From Leptoclinus maculatus (taxonomy: Eukaryota > Chordata > Actinopteri > Perciformes > Stichaeidae): a DNA stretch of 64,000 bases. Location: assembly GCA_032191485.1 (NCBI GenBank), contig JAVDOI010000011.1, forward strand, positions 22,666,887-22,730,886, read 5' to 3'. Of the stretch, positions 46,148-59,900 are shown piece after piece. The notes beneath the pieces were generated by a model that was given only the letters and a program-made list of their open reading frames with translations, did not search any database and had not been told where the DNA came from. Position 1 is the stretch's first letter. Every line of letters begins with the position of its first letter. The translations under genes and the position numbers were made by a program.

Positions 46148-46149
46148 TA

Positions 46150-47145
46150 GAGGAGGTAGTGACACTGAATTATAATTGTAAGTCACATATAGTCAATGAG
46201 TTAGCTATTTCTGATGCAATGTTGGTTTATTGAGCCTTATTCTTCATAAAACCTCATTGAAGGTATGTTTGGGTCATGTCCATTTCATGTAATTTAGCAC
46301 AACCTAAACAGTATGTCAAGCTGCTTTTCACTGTGCATATTGCATTAGCATGGGACAAAACAAATCTTTGATTTTGAATCTAATACTTAATATTGTTCCA
46401 TATGCAATAACACAAGAGGAATATTATAATGAATTTGGGATTAAACCAATAAAAGGTACTCAAATATAGTAGCTGGAGTATCTGGTATAGACTGACAAGG
46501 TCAGTGGAGTTGTCTTTATTGCTTTATGTGTTTATATACACAGGGTCCAGGGATGGTGGAAAGGTGTTGGTGACCCTGTGTGGAGAGTGCTGACTAACAT
46601 GATGCTCACGATCTGCATTCATTGTGTATCTCCACTCATTTATTCAAGTGTTTTCTTTACTTTTTTACCCTTCTGTAAAAGAGTGATTTTAAAAACAGGC
46701 TCATTTTGTCATAACACTACACACAATTCACACAACCACACCTCAGTTGTTTTGCAAAATGAAACACATTTATTCAAAACTATACAATGATTTATTTAAA
46801 AAATAAATGGCACACACACCATTCATACAATCTGATTGTGACTGAACCAGTTTCATGCTGCAATGGCAAACATGTGACTTTAATTCAGAATCCTGTGCCT
46901 TATGTTGAGAATGTGTTTGAAGGGTGTTGCAAACAGTGCCGTGTTGAATTGCAAATTGGGTGCAAAGCAGATAATGTGTTTTGGAGACTTGAGCTGAGTT
47001 TATGTCATAGAAATAGAATAAGAGTAGATATGGATATTCCCATTTTAATTAATGCAGCTAGATGGTCGGTAGCGGCGGACATTTTTTTGTGTACCGTTAC
47101 CATTGCAACCCTTGTACACTTGTATAAACTTCACCAACTTATTGC
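46150..47145. other. No gene confidently recognised
   Basis: Contains a small inverted repeat (ACACAGGGTC at 46538-46547 with GACCCTGTGT at 46572-46581) and a 123-codon plus ORF (46787-47158). The ORF's product has no domain I recognise and it ends just inside the following palindrome. Confidence 0.4.
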
Positions 47146-47279
47146 TTATTTTCTGTAACCAGTGTAGCATTAAAGCATGGTGGAATTAGCATGGTAGCAA
47201 CCAGCCAGCTGTACACCAGTTAGCTCACTAGCTTGCTAATTCCACCATGCTTTAATGCTACACTGGTTACAGAAAATAA
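47146..47279. repeat. Perfect 46-bp-arm palindrome
   Basis: 47146-47191 and 47234-47279 are exact reverse complements (46 of 46), with a 42-nt loop containing AGCCAGCTGTAC. No target duplication is evident outside. A (TC)n tract follows 50 bp downstream. Perfect identity implies a young structure, ongoing homogenisation or an artefact. Confidence 0.9.
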
Positions 47280-47330
47280 ACCAGACAGCGGGCTGGTGGC
47301 CAGCGGCAGCGCTGGGTCTAATGGTCTCCC

Positions 47331-47331
<1 letters not shown>

Positions 47332-47380
<49 letters not shown>
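47332..47380. repeat. (TC)n microsatellite
   Basis: About 24 TC units. Confidence 0.96.
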
Positions 47381-47386
<6 letters not shown>

Positions 47387-48198
47387 TCAGGAGAAACACA
47401 AGCGACCTAGCTAACTAGCCAGCCATCTGTCTCCGAGCTGCATCAGCTCTCTTTACAGGCAAGCTGCGACGACACTTTATGGCGTGTGTTGTGACCATGA
47501 CGACTAACAGTTTTATTTTGTACTAGACAAATGACCACTTAATAACAGTTTATTGCCCATTCTATTCCTGTTCTCTTTCTTTGGGTTTTGTTCTCTGAGT
47601 GCCGGTTCCAATTATTATCCGTTATGCCTAACTTTAGTGTGTTAGCAACCAAAAAAACAAACACGTCCTTCCTTCTTCATCATCCCTCCATCCATTCGCT
47701 CCATCTCTCCTGGTCCTCTTAGTCAAGGCCAGATCTTAACGGCTTTCGCGCTCCAGACAAAACCAATAGATTAGCTGAGATGGCGAGCAGGAAGATAACG
47801 CAGACTCTTATCTAGATCCCTGCTGGGCTGATACGGCGAAAGAGGGAGGGAAAGACAAAACAAATCAAACATAAAGCGTGAGAATGGTTATCTGTTCATG
47901 TATGTACGATGTTGTGTGTTCCTCAATGTTCAGTAAGTAGATGCATTTCCAACACTGTGTCCTATGTATTTATTTGAACCTCTTCAAGCTGTTTCTGCCT
48001 TGTTTTAACAGTCTTTAAAGACATCCACATGATGTGCTGATACAGACGGCTTGCCGCGTATGTGTGTCTGTGTGTGTGCATGCGTGTGTCAGGGTGATTA
48101 AGTGCCAGTGAATGTCCTTGTATGTATGCATAAGAACGTGAGTGTCTCTGAGTGTGTGAGTGTGTTTTCTGACGCAGCTAAAACCTGAGATCAAAGAA
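47381..48198. other. No gene recognised
   Basis: Loose GT-rich words at 48055-48160. No domain. Confidence 0.5.
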
Positions 48199-48225
48199 CG
48201 ATTAGATCTCAGTCCGATCTAATCG
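48199..48225. repeat. Short perfect inverted repeat (10-bp arms)
   Basis: CGATTAGATC at 48199-48208 pairs with GATCTAATCG at 48216-48225, with a 7-nt loop. Confidence 0.8.
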
Positions 48226-48270
48226 CTCAGTAACTCCAAGCATGCAGAGTCGAACCAAGATAACAGAGAG

Positions 48271-48273
<3 letters not shown>

Positions 48274-48335
<62 letters not shown>
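48274..48335. repeat. (GT)31 microsatellite
   Basis: About 31 GT units preceded by a short AG run. A (CA)10 tract follows at about 48474-48493. Confidence 0.97.
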
Positions 48336-48337
<2 letters not shown>

Positions 48338-48499
48338 CGGGCTTCAGTGTTGTAACAGACATATTTGCATCGTGAAGTATATAATGGAGAAACTGTATTT
48401 GTGTCTGTGCCAACTGGCTTTGTGTGAGACGAAAAGGACAAAACACACATACAGAGCTGTCTTTTTTTACTGACACACACACACACACACACAAGCCAG

Positions 48500-50227
48500 T
48501 CCCCTTCTCCACCTGCACATTACTTCTTATTTAGCATTCAAATTCATCTGAAGCTGAGCATATTTTTAGCTTCTGTTCTCTACGCAGACACATTTTTCAC
48601 AGTAAAGCGTTGACGCACTTGGTTTTTACGCTTGACTGTGATCGCCTTTGCTGCACAATGAGCATGACGCTATAAAACTCAAATGAATATGTTAGAAAAA
48701 TATGTACATTAAGATGAATCGTTGAAAAATACAGGAAAATGTGCAAAAACCCAAAATAGCATCCTGTAACGGAGATCCACAATGACTTTGTCTTCTATTT
48801 GAAATGTTTGAGAAGCAATGTGAATTTCTTTGCCATCACTGTTGGTGTTGCTCAAAGTGCCGAGGGCAAATTACTAATTCACCATGGTGGAGAATGCAGA
48901 CAGTAACAGATGACAAGGGGAAACAGAGAAGGGGAAGGGATATATTCAACATTTATGAGCTCTTATTGTACTACAGTAGCTGGAGAGATACAAGGAGACA
49001 CTTTTGTTTCGCCTGGGATGCCGAATGGTGCAGCAGGTAAGTGATGTAACAACATGGCAGCGTTGCAACAAATAAGTTCCATTATGATGCGTTTTTTCGA
49101 GACCGATGGAAAATCATTAATCACAGGACATTTATTCTTGCAAGAAGGAGACAGAGTTGATTCACATACTGAATGTACATCAAGGCCACTCGGAGTTCTG
49201 ACTCTGAGCTTCTGATATTCATACTGAGTAAACAACATGCAATGGGCTGGCACAGGATTGGTTTACAATGAGGTCTTCGTCACAAAAGGTGACACACACA
49301 CAAAATGGCGTCCACGCCTTGTAGTCTGAGAAGAGAACTTCACTTGAGCATCTGTTCTGGCACAAAGGTCACTTTCTCATAACATAGCTCTGCGTCTATC
49401 TTAATGCGTCTACAGTCCTTATTATCATTCCAATCCAGGACATGCTGAAAGCTTTCTTTCTCAGCAGCTGTAGAACTTAATGTCAAGTTCACACACACAC
49501 ATATTATAATTAGTCATTTGGATTTGTGAGTCAGTTTCAGCTCTGTTTCCAGAGAAGTTATTTTCAATTCAGCCGAAGTTTTGACAATGTCACCGGAGCA
49601 AAAGCAGAGACTCGTTAGTCTTTTACATTTTAGATTTTTTGTGTGTTTGCAGACCAATCGGCTGTTCATTGTGATTGTGATTAAAGGAACAGAAGTCACA
49701 GCCTGACCGTCTGTTCACCCCGAGAGACTAATGAGCATCAAAAAATGGACGGTAGCCGTTCACTTTCGCTGTGATCCGGCATGAAGGCCGGGCGCCGTCT
49801 AGATATAACATACCATGGTGGCCTTTTTTAGACATTGTCCAATTATTTCAAAAGAGTTTTTGCATAACTTGCCACATGCAGTTTGAGACAAGGATCGTTC
49901 CCCTGTGACAATTGCAGATATTAGCCCCCCAACATATTAACACATAACTTCTGATCAATCAGAAGGCGTGGCATGAAGTGTTTATCTGATCCCTGATCGT
50001 GTGATTATTGAATGATCAGTAAAAGTTAGGGATCAGCATTAGTTAGAGCAGTGCAACCCCCGCCCCCCTGTGCAAACAAAATCCTCATTTTAAATAAAGT
50101 GATTCAGCTTATTAAATGAGCTATTCTTTTTTTATTATATCAACTTTCTGTAATGAATATATCTGAAGCAATGGCTATGCAATGGTAGAGAACTGCTAAA
50201 ACCATCCTGGAGGGACAAGATGGAAAT
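48500..50227. other. No gene recognised
   Basis: Short domain-less ORFs only. A short CA tract lies near 49490. Confidence 0.5.
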
Positions 50228-50489
50228 GGTAAATGGACTGTGTTCATAGAGCGTGTTTTTAGTCTCAGCGACTAATATATGACAACACAAGCCAGCATTC
50301 AACCCGTTCATAAACGCACATTCATACACTGAGGTTACTCAAGGGGCCACCTGCTCATCAGGAGCCATACACAATTCACACGCACAGCAATCTGGGGATC
50401 AGTATCTTACCCAAGAACACTTTGACATGTAGACTGGAGGGCCAGGGATCAAACCACTGATCTTCTGATTAGTGGAGGACCACTCTTCA
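50228..50489 (-). repeat. tRNA-derived SINE copy 3
   Basis: Reversed SINE: tail GGTAAATGGACTGTGTTCAT, middle TCTTACCCAAGAACACTTTG, B-box region GGGATCAAACCACTGATCTT (one change from GGTTCGATCC on the minus strand), then the tRNA-like head. The head is truncated and altered at the right edge. Confidence 0.7.
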
Positions 50490-51474
50490 TCCTGTGTAAT
50501 AGTTCTTTAGTGCTGGTGTGTGCCCTTCATGACATTCAGCATTAACATGAAAGCTAGTATCTGTGTTTACAGCACTCCTAGCTAACGTCTGTCCCCGGCA
50601 CGACTAATTAACACAAGTGGCTTTTTCAGCCACTTGACTTTTTTTCCACTTTGCATTCAGCTGTGTGTGTGTGTGTGTGATTTTTTTTTTCTGCACATAC
50701 CAATTACAATACACTGTCTCCCTCACTGTTGCCCTTTTGTTGCCCCTCTTAAACTAAGGATAACAGGCTGTTTGTGAGGCAGCTGTGTTTGAGTGTGTGT
50801 GTGTGTGTGTGTGCATCAGCTTGCTAAACAATACAGATAGCTGCTACGTTCTGTTTTTTCTACGTTGCTCTGCACTGAACAGTAATCAATCAGTTAAGAT
50901 GGTACTTTTTGCCAGAATGCCCTGTATTTTAATTGAATAATGTTGCATTTAAATCTCATCATTTAGGAACGTGTTCCCAGCAAGTAAGACAGAATAAAGG
51001 CCAATGATTTTACCACTCTTCCCTAATATTTTTTAAATAAGCATTCTCTACACTGGGCAGTGGACCTTCTGAGACCAGAGCCACATAATGACCAAACGCT
51101 TTATCTCCTCCCAAGCTAACAGTGCTGAAGGTGCGGTTTTCTCTTCTTGTGTTCCTGCTCCTCCTAAAGGACATCAGTTTTCTCTCATGAGAAGCTTTTT
51201 GTGGCCGAGCCTCTCTGTCTGCGGGCAGGTCTTGAGCTGTGTCCAAAACTGCTACCTCATTGACTTTCTTCTATATAACAGACACTCTGACATTCAGTTT
51301 TTGTGGCCATTATGAATCATTGATATTTTGTGTCATTGCTGAGTGTTGCACAATGGTAGTTTTTGCATAAAAAAATAGGATGCAGTTTATTATGGGATTG
51401 TTAGCAAAAAGTACTTTTACATTGCAATTCAACATTTTTCTGGGCACTACAGAGTGAATACATTTGCTCACTTT
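50490..51474. other. No gene recognised; short GT tracts
   Basis: GT tracts near 50663-50679 and 50794-50812. Otherwise AT-rich, with domain-less ORFs. Confidence 0.5.
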
Positions 51475-51723
51475 TGTAATGGTCTTTCTAGTCTTCCGAC
51501 CACTCAAAAGCACTTTTACACTTATTCTCAACCATGCATACACTGATGGCAGGGGCTACCGCCTGATGCCAGGTGATTGTGATCAATCACACACCGACGG
51601 CACAGCCTTCGGAGCAATTTGGGGTTAAGTGCCCAAGGACACATCGACTGGAGGAGCCAGGGATCGAACCGCCAATCTTCTGATTTAGGGGCGACCCGCT
51701 CTACCTTCTGAGCCGCAGTCACC
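51475..51723 (-). repeat. tRNA-derived SINE copy 4, nearly full length
   Basis: On the minus strand: head ACTGCGGCTCAGAAGGTAGA with A-box-like sequence, intact B box GGTTCGATCC (51670-51661), TGTCCTTGGGCACTTAACCC, AATTGCTCCGAAGGCTGTGC, and tail GGTCGGAAGACTAGAAAGAC. It is the best-preserved body among the SINE copies. Confidence 0.85.
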
Positions 51724-52933
51724 TGCTGCATCTGAAAACGTGTGGAAAACACCAGAGCTGCCACTTTCATCCTTTTATCCAAGGTGCCTAGGAGGTTGCA
51801 CTCTTATTGTCTGTCTTTACTAAGCAACCAAAACTTGAGCACTGACGAAGACTGTGACGACGTTACGGTAATTAAGCAGTAAGCATTACTGACAAAACAA
51901 AAAGAAAGAAAGATGAATGGATTTCAAACACTGTTAATCCCTGACAGTAGCTTTACTGCTTGCTTTGTCTGTGTGGACTTGGCTGACATTTCACCCGGAT
52001 TGAAAGGGTAAAGCAAGTAAAATAGTAAGTGGGACAGATAGCAACAGTCTGGGGAGCTCTGCACTAACATGATTCACTTTTCCTCTGTGATTGGTTGTTG
52101 ACATGTGGTGCACGCTGCAGTGTTAGTGCATAGTGAACTATGTGGGAAGTGATTTTAACAGGACTTTTTACAATATCTTGATAGTAATCCTCAATAGAGG
52201 GTGCTTCACCTGAAAACTAAACACTGCACTTCTTTCGAGCATAAATGTGCTGAGTTCTCTGAACTCTCTCATTACTCATTTGAAGGGGAAAAAAAGAACT
52301 GAATCTTTCAACTTTGAAGTGAAGACTTTTATTCTACACTAAATGATTTGAGAAGCAGATTTTTGCTACAATGTCAAAAAAAAGTATGCCCTCTCCTCTA
52401 AAAATATTATTCATCTTCATCTTTGACATTCAATTTTCACTGCATATGTCTCTTTTTTTCTCATACTTCTCTACTTCCATTCCCACTCTTGCACTTTGTC
52501 TCTCTCATCAGGACTCTGCGGAGTCCTTCTGTCCTCTATGTTTCTCTTTTTCCACTTTCTCTCTCTGTCTAATCGGCTTTAAGGGGGTTCTGAGTCGGTA
52601 GATACCAGGAAATAATGTCATTGAGGTTGATCGTGTATCTAAAATGAAAGTAAAGTAAAAGGACATAAAGATGTTTCCATCGTCTTTTAGTCATGGAATG
52701 TACAGTCCCTGCATGACATTTAGAGTTTAGTTTAGACCATTTGAGCCAATTGAGTTGTCTCCCCCCACATCTCTCCCTCTCTCTCTTTTCCCCCGTGTCT
52801 CCATGTCTCTGTTGTGCTCCAAGGTCATATTAAAGATTCATCCATTCTCTGGTTCTGCAGTCAAATATTGATAAAGGCTGACACCGCTTTGACTCGGTAC
52901 ACCTAAGGCTTCCATTCTGCATGCACACTCACC

Positions 52934-52936
<3 letters not shown>
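51724..52936. other. No gene recognised
   Basis: Pyrimidine patches at 52490-52570 and 52755-52800. No domain. Confidence 0.5.

Positions 52937-53009
<73 letters not shown>
52937..53009. repeat. (AC)36 microsatellite
   Basis: About 36 AC units. Confidence 0.97.
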
Positions 53010-53010
<1 letters not shown>

Positions 53011-54912
53011 CCTTGAATGCCCATACACTTATATAGTCCTGCACACAAATACCAATATGACCGTTACAGGCAAAAACAAACACAGGTGTTCAAACACCAG
53101 TTTACACTGTAAAAAATCTAAACACACAAATGGTTACAGTTCTGTTAGTGTACCGTGATCATTTCATTTTCTTGAAATCAAGAGACTTTTTCAAAAACGT
53201 ATTCTCATAAAAACATAATGTGTTGGCAGTCCCTAAGTAGCATATAAAGGGACTTGTTTACACCTCAACCACAACATAAGTCCTTATTTCCAACATGAAC
53301 TGATGAGACCGCATTAATGCAGATGGTGAGATGAGGCAACGCTACCCAGAAAAAAACTATTTTTGAGAGTTAACAGGTGCACTGTGGGATGGCTAAATTG
53401 AGAGATTGCCGTCATTACTGCATTTGGCAAACCAACAAGTACCCAATAAATGAAAAAAATATTTTAACATGTTTATATTTCCAAGCAAAGTGGAAAAATA
53501 GGTGCAGAAAAATAAATAAATTAACCTTACCCAGTTATTTTTTTAAATTCTGGATTTTATTGTCACATATTAGCAGTGCTCTTATGATGTCAGCATTTAA
53601 TTTACTTGAAAAGATGCATGTCTTGTAATGTCAAAAACATCTTATGGTTATGGTATACAAAACATTACTTTCTGTGCTTCCCTGAAATTTGAGGCATCCA
53701 CAAACGAGCATGACATCACAGGTGTGAGCTATGCAAGCTTGATGTGAAGAAAACGAAGACTGAGAACAGACGTGTCCACTGTTTAAACCCAACATCTTTG
53801 CATATTCCTAATTACTGGAATTTTACATTCAGGAAAATTAGTCAATTCGCTTTCAAGTGGCCTTTTTCTGCAAAAATGTATGGAGAAACAAAATTGTAGT
53901 ATGTCCTAAAATATATCTATTTGTTTCACATGTGTGTAGGTTAACACTGTAAGGATGTGTAGTCTCTCTAATAACAACTGGTTGGCTGATTATAGCCTGA
54001 CGTCATGATATTACAGTTCATCACTGTTCTCTGTTTGTTTGTGTGTGTGTAAAACTCCCATGAAGTGTATTTGAGTAAACACTTGTCCACTTGCATGTCT
54101 GCTGAGGTTTGTGTGTGTGTGTGTGTGTGTGGTTGACAGTAATGCATTTGGACAGGGGGCCCAGGGGAAAAAGACTATATGCAACCCTCTATTAATTACC
54201 CCCTTAACACATGCACACACCCAGAATGTGCAGAGAGATGCAAGCATGCACAAATACACTTCATCAGTGTCACAACAGCCAAAATAAGAAAATGACTCCC
54301 AGTTGTATACCTGCTTCCCAAATCTTTACTTCTTAGTCTTCTCACTTCTGATGAACATTTTTGTTTGTTTCCTTCTCTGTTGCCTGGAATTTATGCCATG
54401 AATATTCTTACTTTATACCTCTCTATCTCACACACACACACACACACACACGCACATGTCATTTCTCTGTTTTTATCTCAATCTCTTTTACAGTGAAAGG
54501 CATGAAAGGCATTTATTATAGCGTGATAAATTATAAAAAACACCACTTCACAGCTGGACTCACACACTTGTCACATACTTTGCACATACGGGTATGTACA
54601 TTAAGCCATTCACACAATGGAGGAGTTTTAAAAACGTTGTTAAAATCCCTTCTCCAGCCATCAGGAACAGTGCTGAGCATGGACTTGAACACTTACACAC
54701 CTTCAAGTCCCCACTTAGCTAAAATTAAAAAACAAAATTCACCAGAGGGTTTTAGACATGATTTTAGATTAATTTAGTGAGGAGAGAACAGTCAGTATTT
54801 TGTTATACAGTCTTTAAAGAACGGAACAGGGGAACAGGGGAAATGTCCCCTGTTTGCCAAGGAGTCCCCAGTTGGAATGTTCAATGACGCTTAAGTCCAC
54901 CGTTGGTAAGTG

Positions 54913-54944
<32 letters not shown>

Positions 54945-55156
54945 AGCACATTTGCACTGGCAGGACTAAGACATAAACAGATTACATTTGCTGTGGACAA
55001 ATAAGCCTGAGAATGAATTCATGTTAAACCACCTGCCTTATCCAAAGAACAAACATATGCAGAGTAAGTAGAACCTGAACCTGACCTACAAAATGTACCA
55101 ATACAGAGCAATGCACACACACTACATACACATGTACAACCATTCAAATACTCTGC

Positions 55157-55159
<3 letters not shown>
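53010..55159. other. No gene recognised; several short microsatellites
   Basis: Short GT/CA tracts near 54107-54131, 54430-54451 and 54910-54937. The 138-aa ORF at 54361-54777 crosses a CA tract and has no domain. Confidence 0.5.

Positions 55160-55208
<49 letters not shown>
55160..55208. repeat. (AC)24 microsatellite
   Basis: About 24 AC units. Confidence 0.97.
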
Positions 55209-55210
<2 letters not shown>

Positions 55211-55689
55211 ATTTTTAAACCTTTTTTTCAATGTTTGTGAAATGAAAGGCGCTATATGGAGAAGACTATTATGAACAATGAGGGTCCTTAGAGTTAAACA
55301 ATAAAGATACTGCAGCTTGTAATATTGTTTTTTTACTTTTCAACAGGATAACATTTTTTTGGACATATTTCTAGAAACCCATAGCAGTGATTGAAGACGT
55401 GCCGCTAACTACAATATAACGCTGGTTATGTTTTGTATCAACATTCAAATAATGTGATAATCAGCTGTGAAACAGCAACCTTTTACATTTTAGAACATTT
55501 CATATAAGCCCTTTTTGTCTCTTAGTTTTAATGAACCTTGTATTACGAGGCAATGGTATTTATTAACAATCAAAATTATCCCATAAAAAATGACCACAAA
55601 ATGTTTGCTTGAAAGTGTTATTGACAGCATCTGAAGCAACTTAAGTTCTCAGACAAAAACACAGACATCTACCAGACCAAGGTAGCCCC
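55209..55689. other. No gene recognised
   Basis: AT-rich, nothing identified. Confidence 0.5.
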
Positions 55690-55917
55690 GCCTTAAAGCA
55701 TACTCTTCTTTATGGTCTGTTTGACTCTAAATGGACCATAATCCACTAAATGAACATCATGCTGTATTGAAGAAGACTTGAAACTAGAGATTGAGACCAT
55801 AAACTCATGTTTACGTTTGTTAGACTTTTTTGCAACCAGAAGATTAGGCCATTAGAAAAAGGTTTAAGACTCTTCTGGATTGACTTTCTTTACCAGACCC
55901 GGAGGTTGCCGCCTGAT
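55690..55917 (+). repeat. Interspersed repeat family A, 3' half
   Basis: TTTATGGTCTGTTTGACTCT, GAACATCATGCTGTATTGAA, GAGACCATAAACTCATG, TTTTTGCAACCAGAAG and GAGGTTGCCGCCTGATT follow the 13.4 kb copy from its midpoint. The block between ACTCATG and TTGCAACC is deleted. It lies about 1 kb from an oppositely oriented copy. Confidence 0.8.
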
Positions 55918-55927
55918 TACATTGTAA

Positions 55928-55953
55928 CCCCCCCCCCCCCCACACACACACAC
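55928..55953. repeat. C run plus short CA tract
   Basis: About 14 C followed by (AC)6. Confidence 0.9.
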
Positions 55954-55999
55954 CTACAGCCATCTAGCCCACCCCAAACTTTGCCACTCAATAAGCACA

Positions 56000-56530
56000 T
56001 AACAAGCCATTCATTTGAGGGAGAGAAAAGAGAAAAGTTGATGAGAGCAAAAACTGAGGAAATGAAAGGGAACCAGAAGAAAGAAAGAGAAAAAAGATGA
56101 GGGAGAGGAGGGTGGGGAAGAGTGGAAAGGAGAGAGGAAAAAGAGAGACAAAGAGAACATCTAACACGAAGTCCTTGCTGTCAGCCAGTATGTAATTAAG
56201 TTCTGCACTCTGTCACCATCGCTCTGTAGAACTGGCAATTTAACTGGGCCGGAGCCAGGAGAGCAGATCAGAGGAGGGGGGGGGAGCAGGAACGGGAGAG
56301 AGTGGAGAAAAAGAAGGAGAGGTGTTGAGAGACGCTGGGAGAAGATGATTTGAAATGAAATAATCCAGAAGAGTGCAGATGAGATGGAGAGAAATGAAGG
56401 GAGGAGCAGGGGGTAAAGGGGATGCAGAAGCAGAAGAAAGTGAGGGGAGAAGGCAGAAGGAAAAGAGGGAGGGGAGGAGAGGACAATGGGGAAAAGAGGA
56501 GAGGAGTGAGGAGTGCAAAGCAGCAGATAA
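56000..56530. repeat. Purine-rich low-complexity tract
   Basis: Strong A/G bias with GGAGAGG and GAAGAGG words. Three long minus-strand ORFs (56161-56619, 56240-56518, 56268-56555) in different frames encode Pro/Leu/Ser-rich nonsense from the pyrimidine strand. Confidence 0.85.
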
Positions 56531-56929
56531 TTGAATAGAAAACTAGATTTTCCATCTGGCTTATCCGGAGCTACAAGGGTCTCAAAGCTGACAATCGGCT
56601 GTGCACAGTCATTTAACACTCGGGTCAGACTACTTAGTGGCTTAAGCCTATGAAATTAACAGATCTGATCATTTAAGTGGAAAAAAACAAACATGTAAAG
56701 ACGATCCTTGGTTTACCCACTCGGCTGATTAGTTCTCAGTGGGCGTGATGACATCTCTGCTGTCGTTTGGGTGGGACAACTCGCAACTCGCAACCTCAAC
56801 TCGCAAAAAAGGCATGTTAATAAGTTCTTAAGTGGTATGATAATAAAAATGTGACATTTTAAGATGAGCAACCTTGAAAATAATAAAAACTATATGTTTC
56901 CATTAAGTCAATGACAAAAGATTAATTGA
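56531..56929. other. No gene recognised
   Basis: CAACTCGCAA occurs two to three times at 56780-56803. Otherwise AT-rich. Confidence 0.5.
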
Positions 56930-57253
56930 TACCACCTCAGTAAACATTGTAAACATGAGTTTATGGTATACATGATGTTCATTTAGTAAATGATGGTCCA
57001 TTTAGAGTCAAACAGACCATAAAGCAGGATATGCTTTAGGGCGGGGCTTACTGTGATTGGCAGATACCAGAGCCGTATACGGCGTCTTTACGTTACTCCT
57101 CCGCATTCCAAATATGGTAACTTCCATTCATCGGTTGCAAAAAAACAAAGATGCTGACGGCGAAACCGTCGAACTCGAGGCTTCACAAGGGCAGTCCATA
57201 AACCAATGGGTGACATCACGATGACTACGTCCGCTTCTTATATACAGTCATGG
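56930..57253 (-). repeat. Interspersed repeat family A copy
   Basis: CCTCAGTAAACATTGTAAAC, ATGGTCCATTTAGAGTCAAA, TTAGGGCGGGGCTTACTGTG, CCAGAGCCGTATACGGCGTC, CCGAACTCGAGG-like CGTCGAACTCGAGGCTTCAC, and GACATCACGATGACTACGTC. It gives the uninterrupted reference for the junction disrupted at 22953/23968. Confidence 0.85.
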
Positions 57254-57299
57254 TGTGGTCTGATCATGTGGGGAAAGGTCTCTCTAGTTTTAATTTATG

Positions 57300-57480
57300 T
57301 CCGTAACTTAAATATCGTAACAGACTAACAACAAACATTTATTAAACCTGACCAAGTAGTTTTGTTGCCTAAAAACAACCATGGGATTTTTGTTGTGTTT
57401 TTGTTTTGCTTTGTTTCAATTTACAGCGTTAATCATGTGTTTAAAGCTGCGACCGCAATCAGGGAGGAAATGCATTCCCC
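57300..57480 (-). repeat. Family B-like fragment, reversed
   Basis: CAAGTAGTTTTGTTGCCTAA is the reverse complement of the TTAGGCAACAAAACTACTT core of family B. GCTGCGACCGCAATCAGG may derive from the family's right half. Confidence 0.45.
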
Positions 57481-58864
<1,384 letters not shown>

Positions 58865-59235
58865 ACGCCTCATCTTTCGTGCGTTTTCCTACGTAAGTCC
58901 AGCAACACGTGTCAATTTCCGTTCGTTCAGTCTTCATAATAAACTTCCGTCTTCACAGGAAACAACTTAGTTAGGTTTAGGAAACAAAACTGCTCCGTTA
59001 GATTCAGGAAAATATCATGGTTTGGGTTCAAATAACTACGGTAGTCGTATTCATAAGTAAGGAAGTTACAAATAATTCAACGCTGACTTCATCATCAACT
59101 GCAGTCTCCAGGAGGAAATAACTTTTTTGTTGCGGTCTTTATACTTCCTGGCTCATGATTATGTGGATACCAATTACAGCGCAATTATTTTCGAAGATAT
59201 ATTTACAAATGCTGTATGCAGCGTGATTCATCACA
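58865..59235 (+). repeat. Interspersed repeat family B, best-preserved copy
   Basis: TTTTCCTACGTAAGTCCAGC, AACACGTGTCAATTTCCGTT, CTTCCGTCTTCACAGGAAAC, TTAGTTAGGTTTAGGAAACA, ATCATGGTTTGGGTTCAAAT, ATTATGTGGATACCAATTAC and GCGCAATTATTTTCGAAG. Used here as the reference for the family. Confidence 0.75.
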
Positions 59236-59359
59236 GATTAGCCGACTAGCGCATTGCCTTAAATAGCGATGAACTAACTAGTCCTTCAAATAATTATTTT
59301 GCCATTAAAAACATGTTTTGGCACTTGGAAAATAAGCGTTTCATAAGGGGTAGGCTAAC

Positions 59360-59612
59360 TGTGTTGAGTATCTAATGAGTAGTATGAAGATGGAGCCAGG
59401 AGGCGGGTTAGTGTAGTTTATCTTGTGTTTGGCCAATCAGAGCAGACTGGGCTTTCTTTGGGGGAGGAGCTTGAAAAGACAGAAGGTGTATTCATGTATA
59501 TTCAGTCAGACAGTATCAGAAAAATTGTGTTTTTACATTAAAAAAAGTAAACATGTCATAGTAGAAACCCTAAATACAAGAATGAACCTGAAAATGACTT
59601 GTCCCCTTTAAA
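59360..59612 (+). repeat. Common teleost interspersed repeat, single copy here
   Basis: GTTTGGCCAATCAGAGCAGA, GGGGGAGGAGCTTGAAAAGA, AAACATGTCATAGTAGAAAC and GAATGAACCTGAAAATGACT match a string order I know as frequent in fish genomes. Non-coding. Confidence 0.55.
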
Positions 59613-59900
59613 GATTTGAAGCAGGACAGTTTCAGCTAATTTTGCAACATCTCAACTTTTTCAGTCTGTACTTATGTCATCTTTCTCTTTCTCTCCCCCG
59701 TGTCTTTGCCCTCCCACTCTCTTTTTTTTGTCTCTCGTTCATTTACAATAGAACTTGACAGGGAATCATTAGCTGCATAATGAAAAGCAGCAGACCAGTA
59801 ATATATACCGTCACTGTCTATTACAGCCTCCTTAGCCTAAAGACCCTGAATGCAAATGAGGCTGTATTATGTACCGTTATTGTGTGAGTGGTGGGTGTAG

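Noticed and set aside
46787..47158. 123-codon plus ORF, Cys-rich with a hydrophobic C-terminus
   Set aside because: It looks superficially like a small secreted or membrane protein, but no motif was recognised, the start context is weak, and it ends in the left arm of a palindrome. I kept it only as a comment.
54361..54777. 138-codon plus ORF
   Set aside because: Crosses a CA microsatellite and poly-A-rich sequence. No domain or conserved motif was seen.
56161..56619. 152-codon minus ORF plus two more in other frames
   Set aside because: All three frames are open only because the strand is pyrimidine-rich. Products are Pro/Ser/Leu low complexity.
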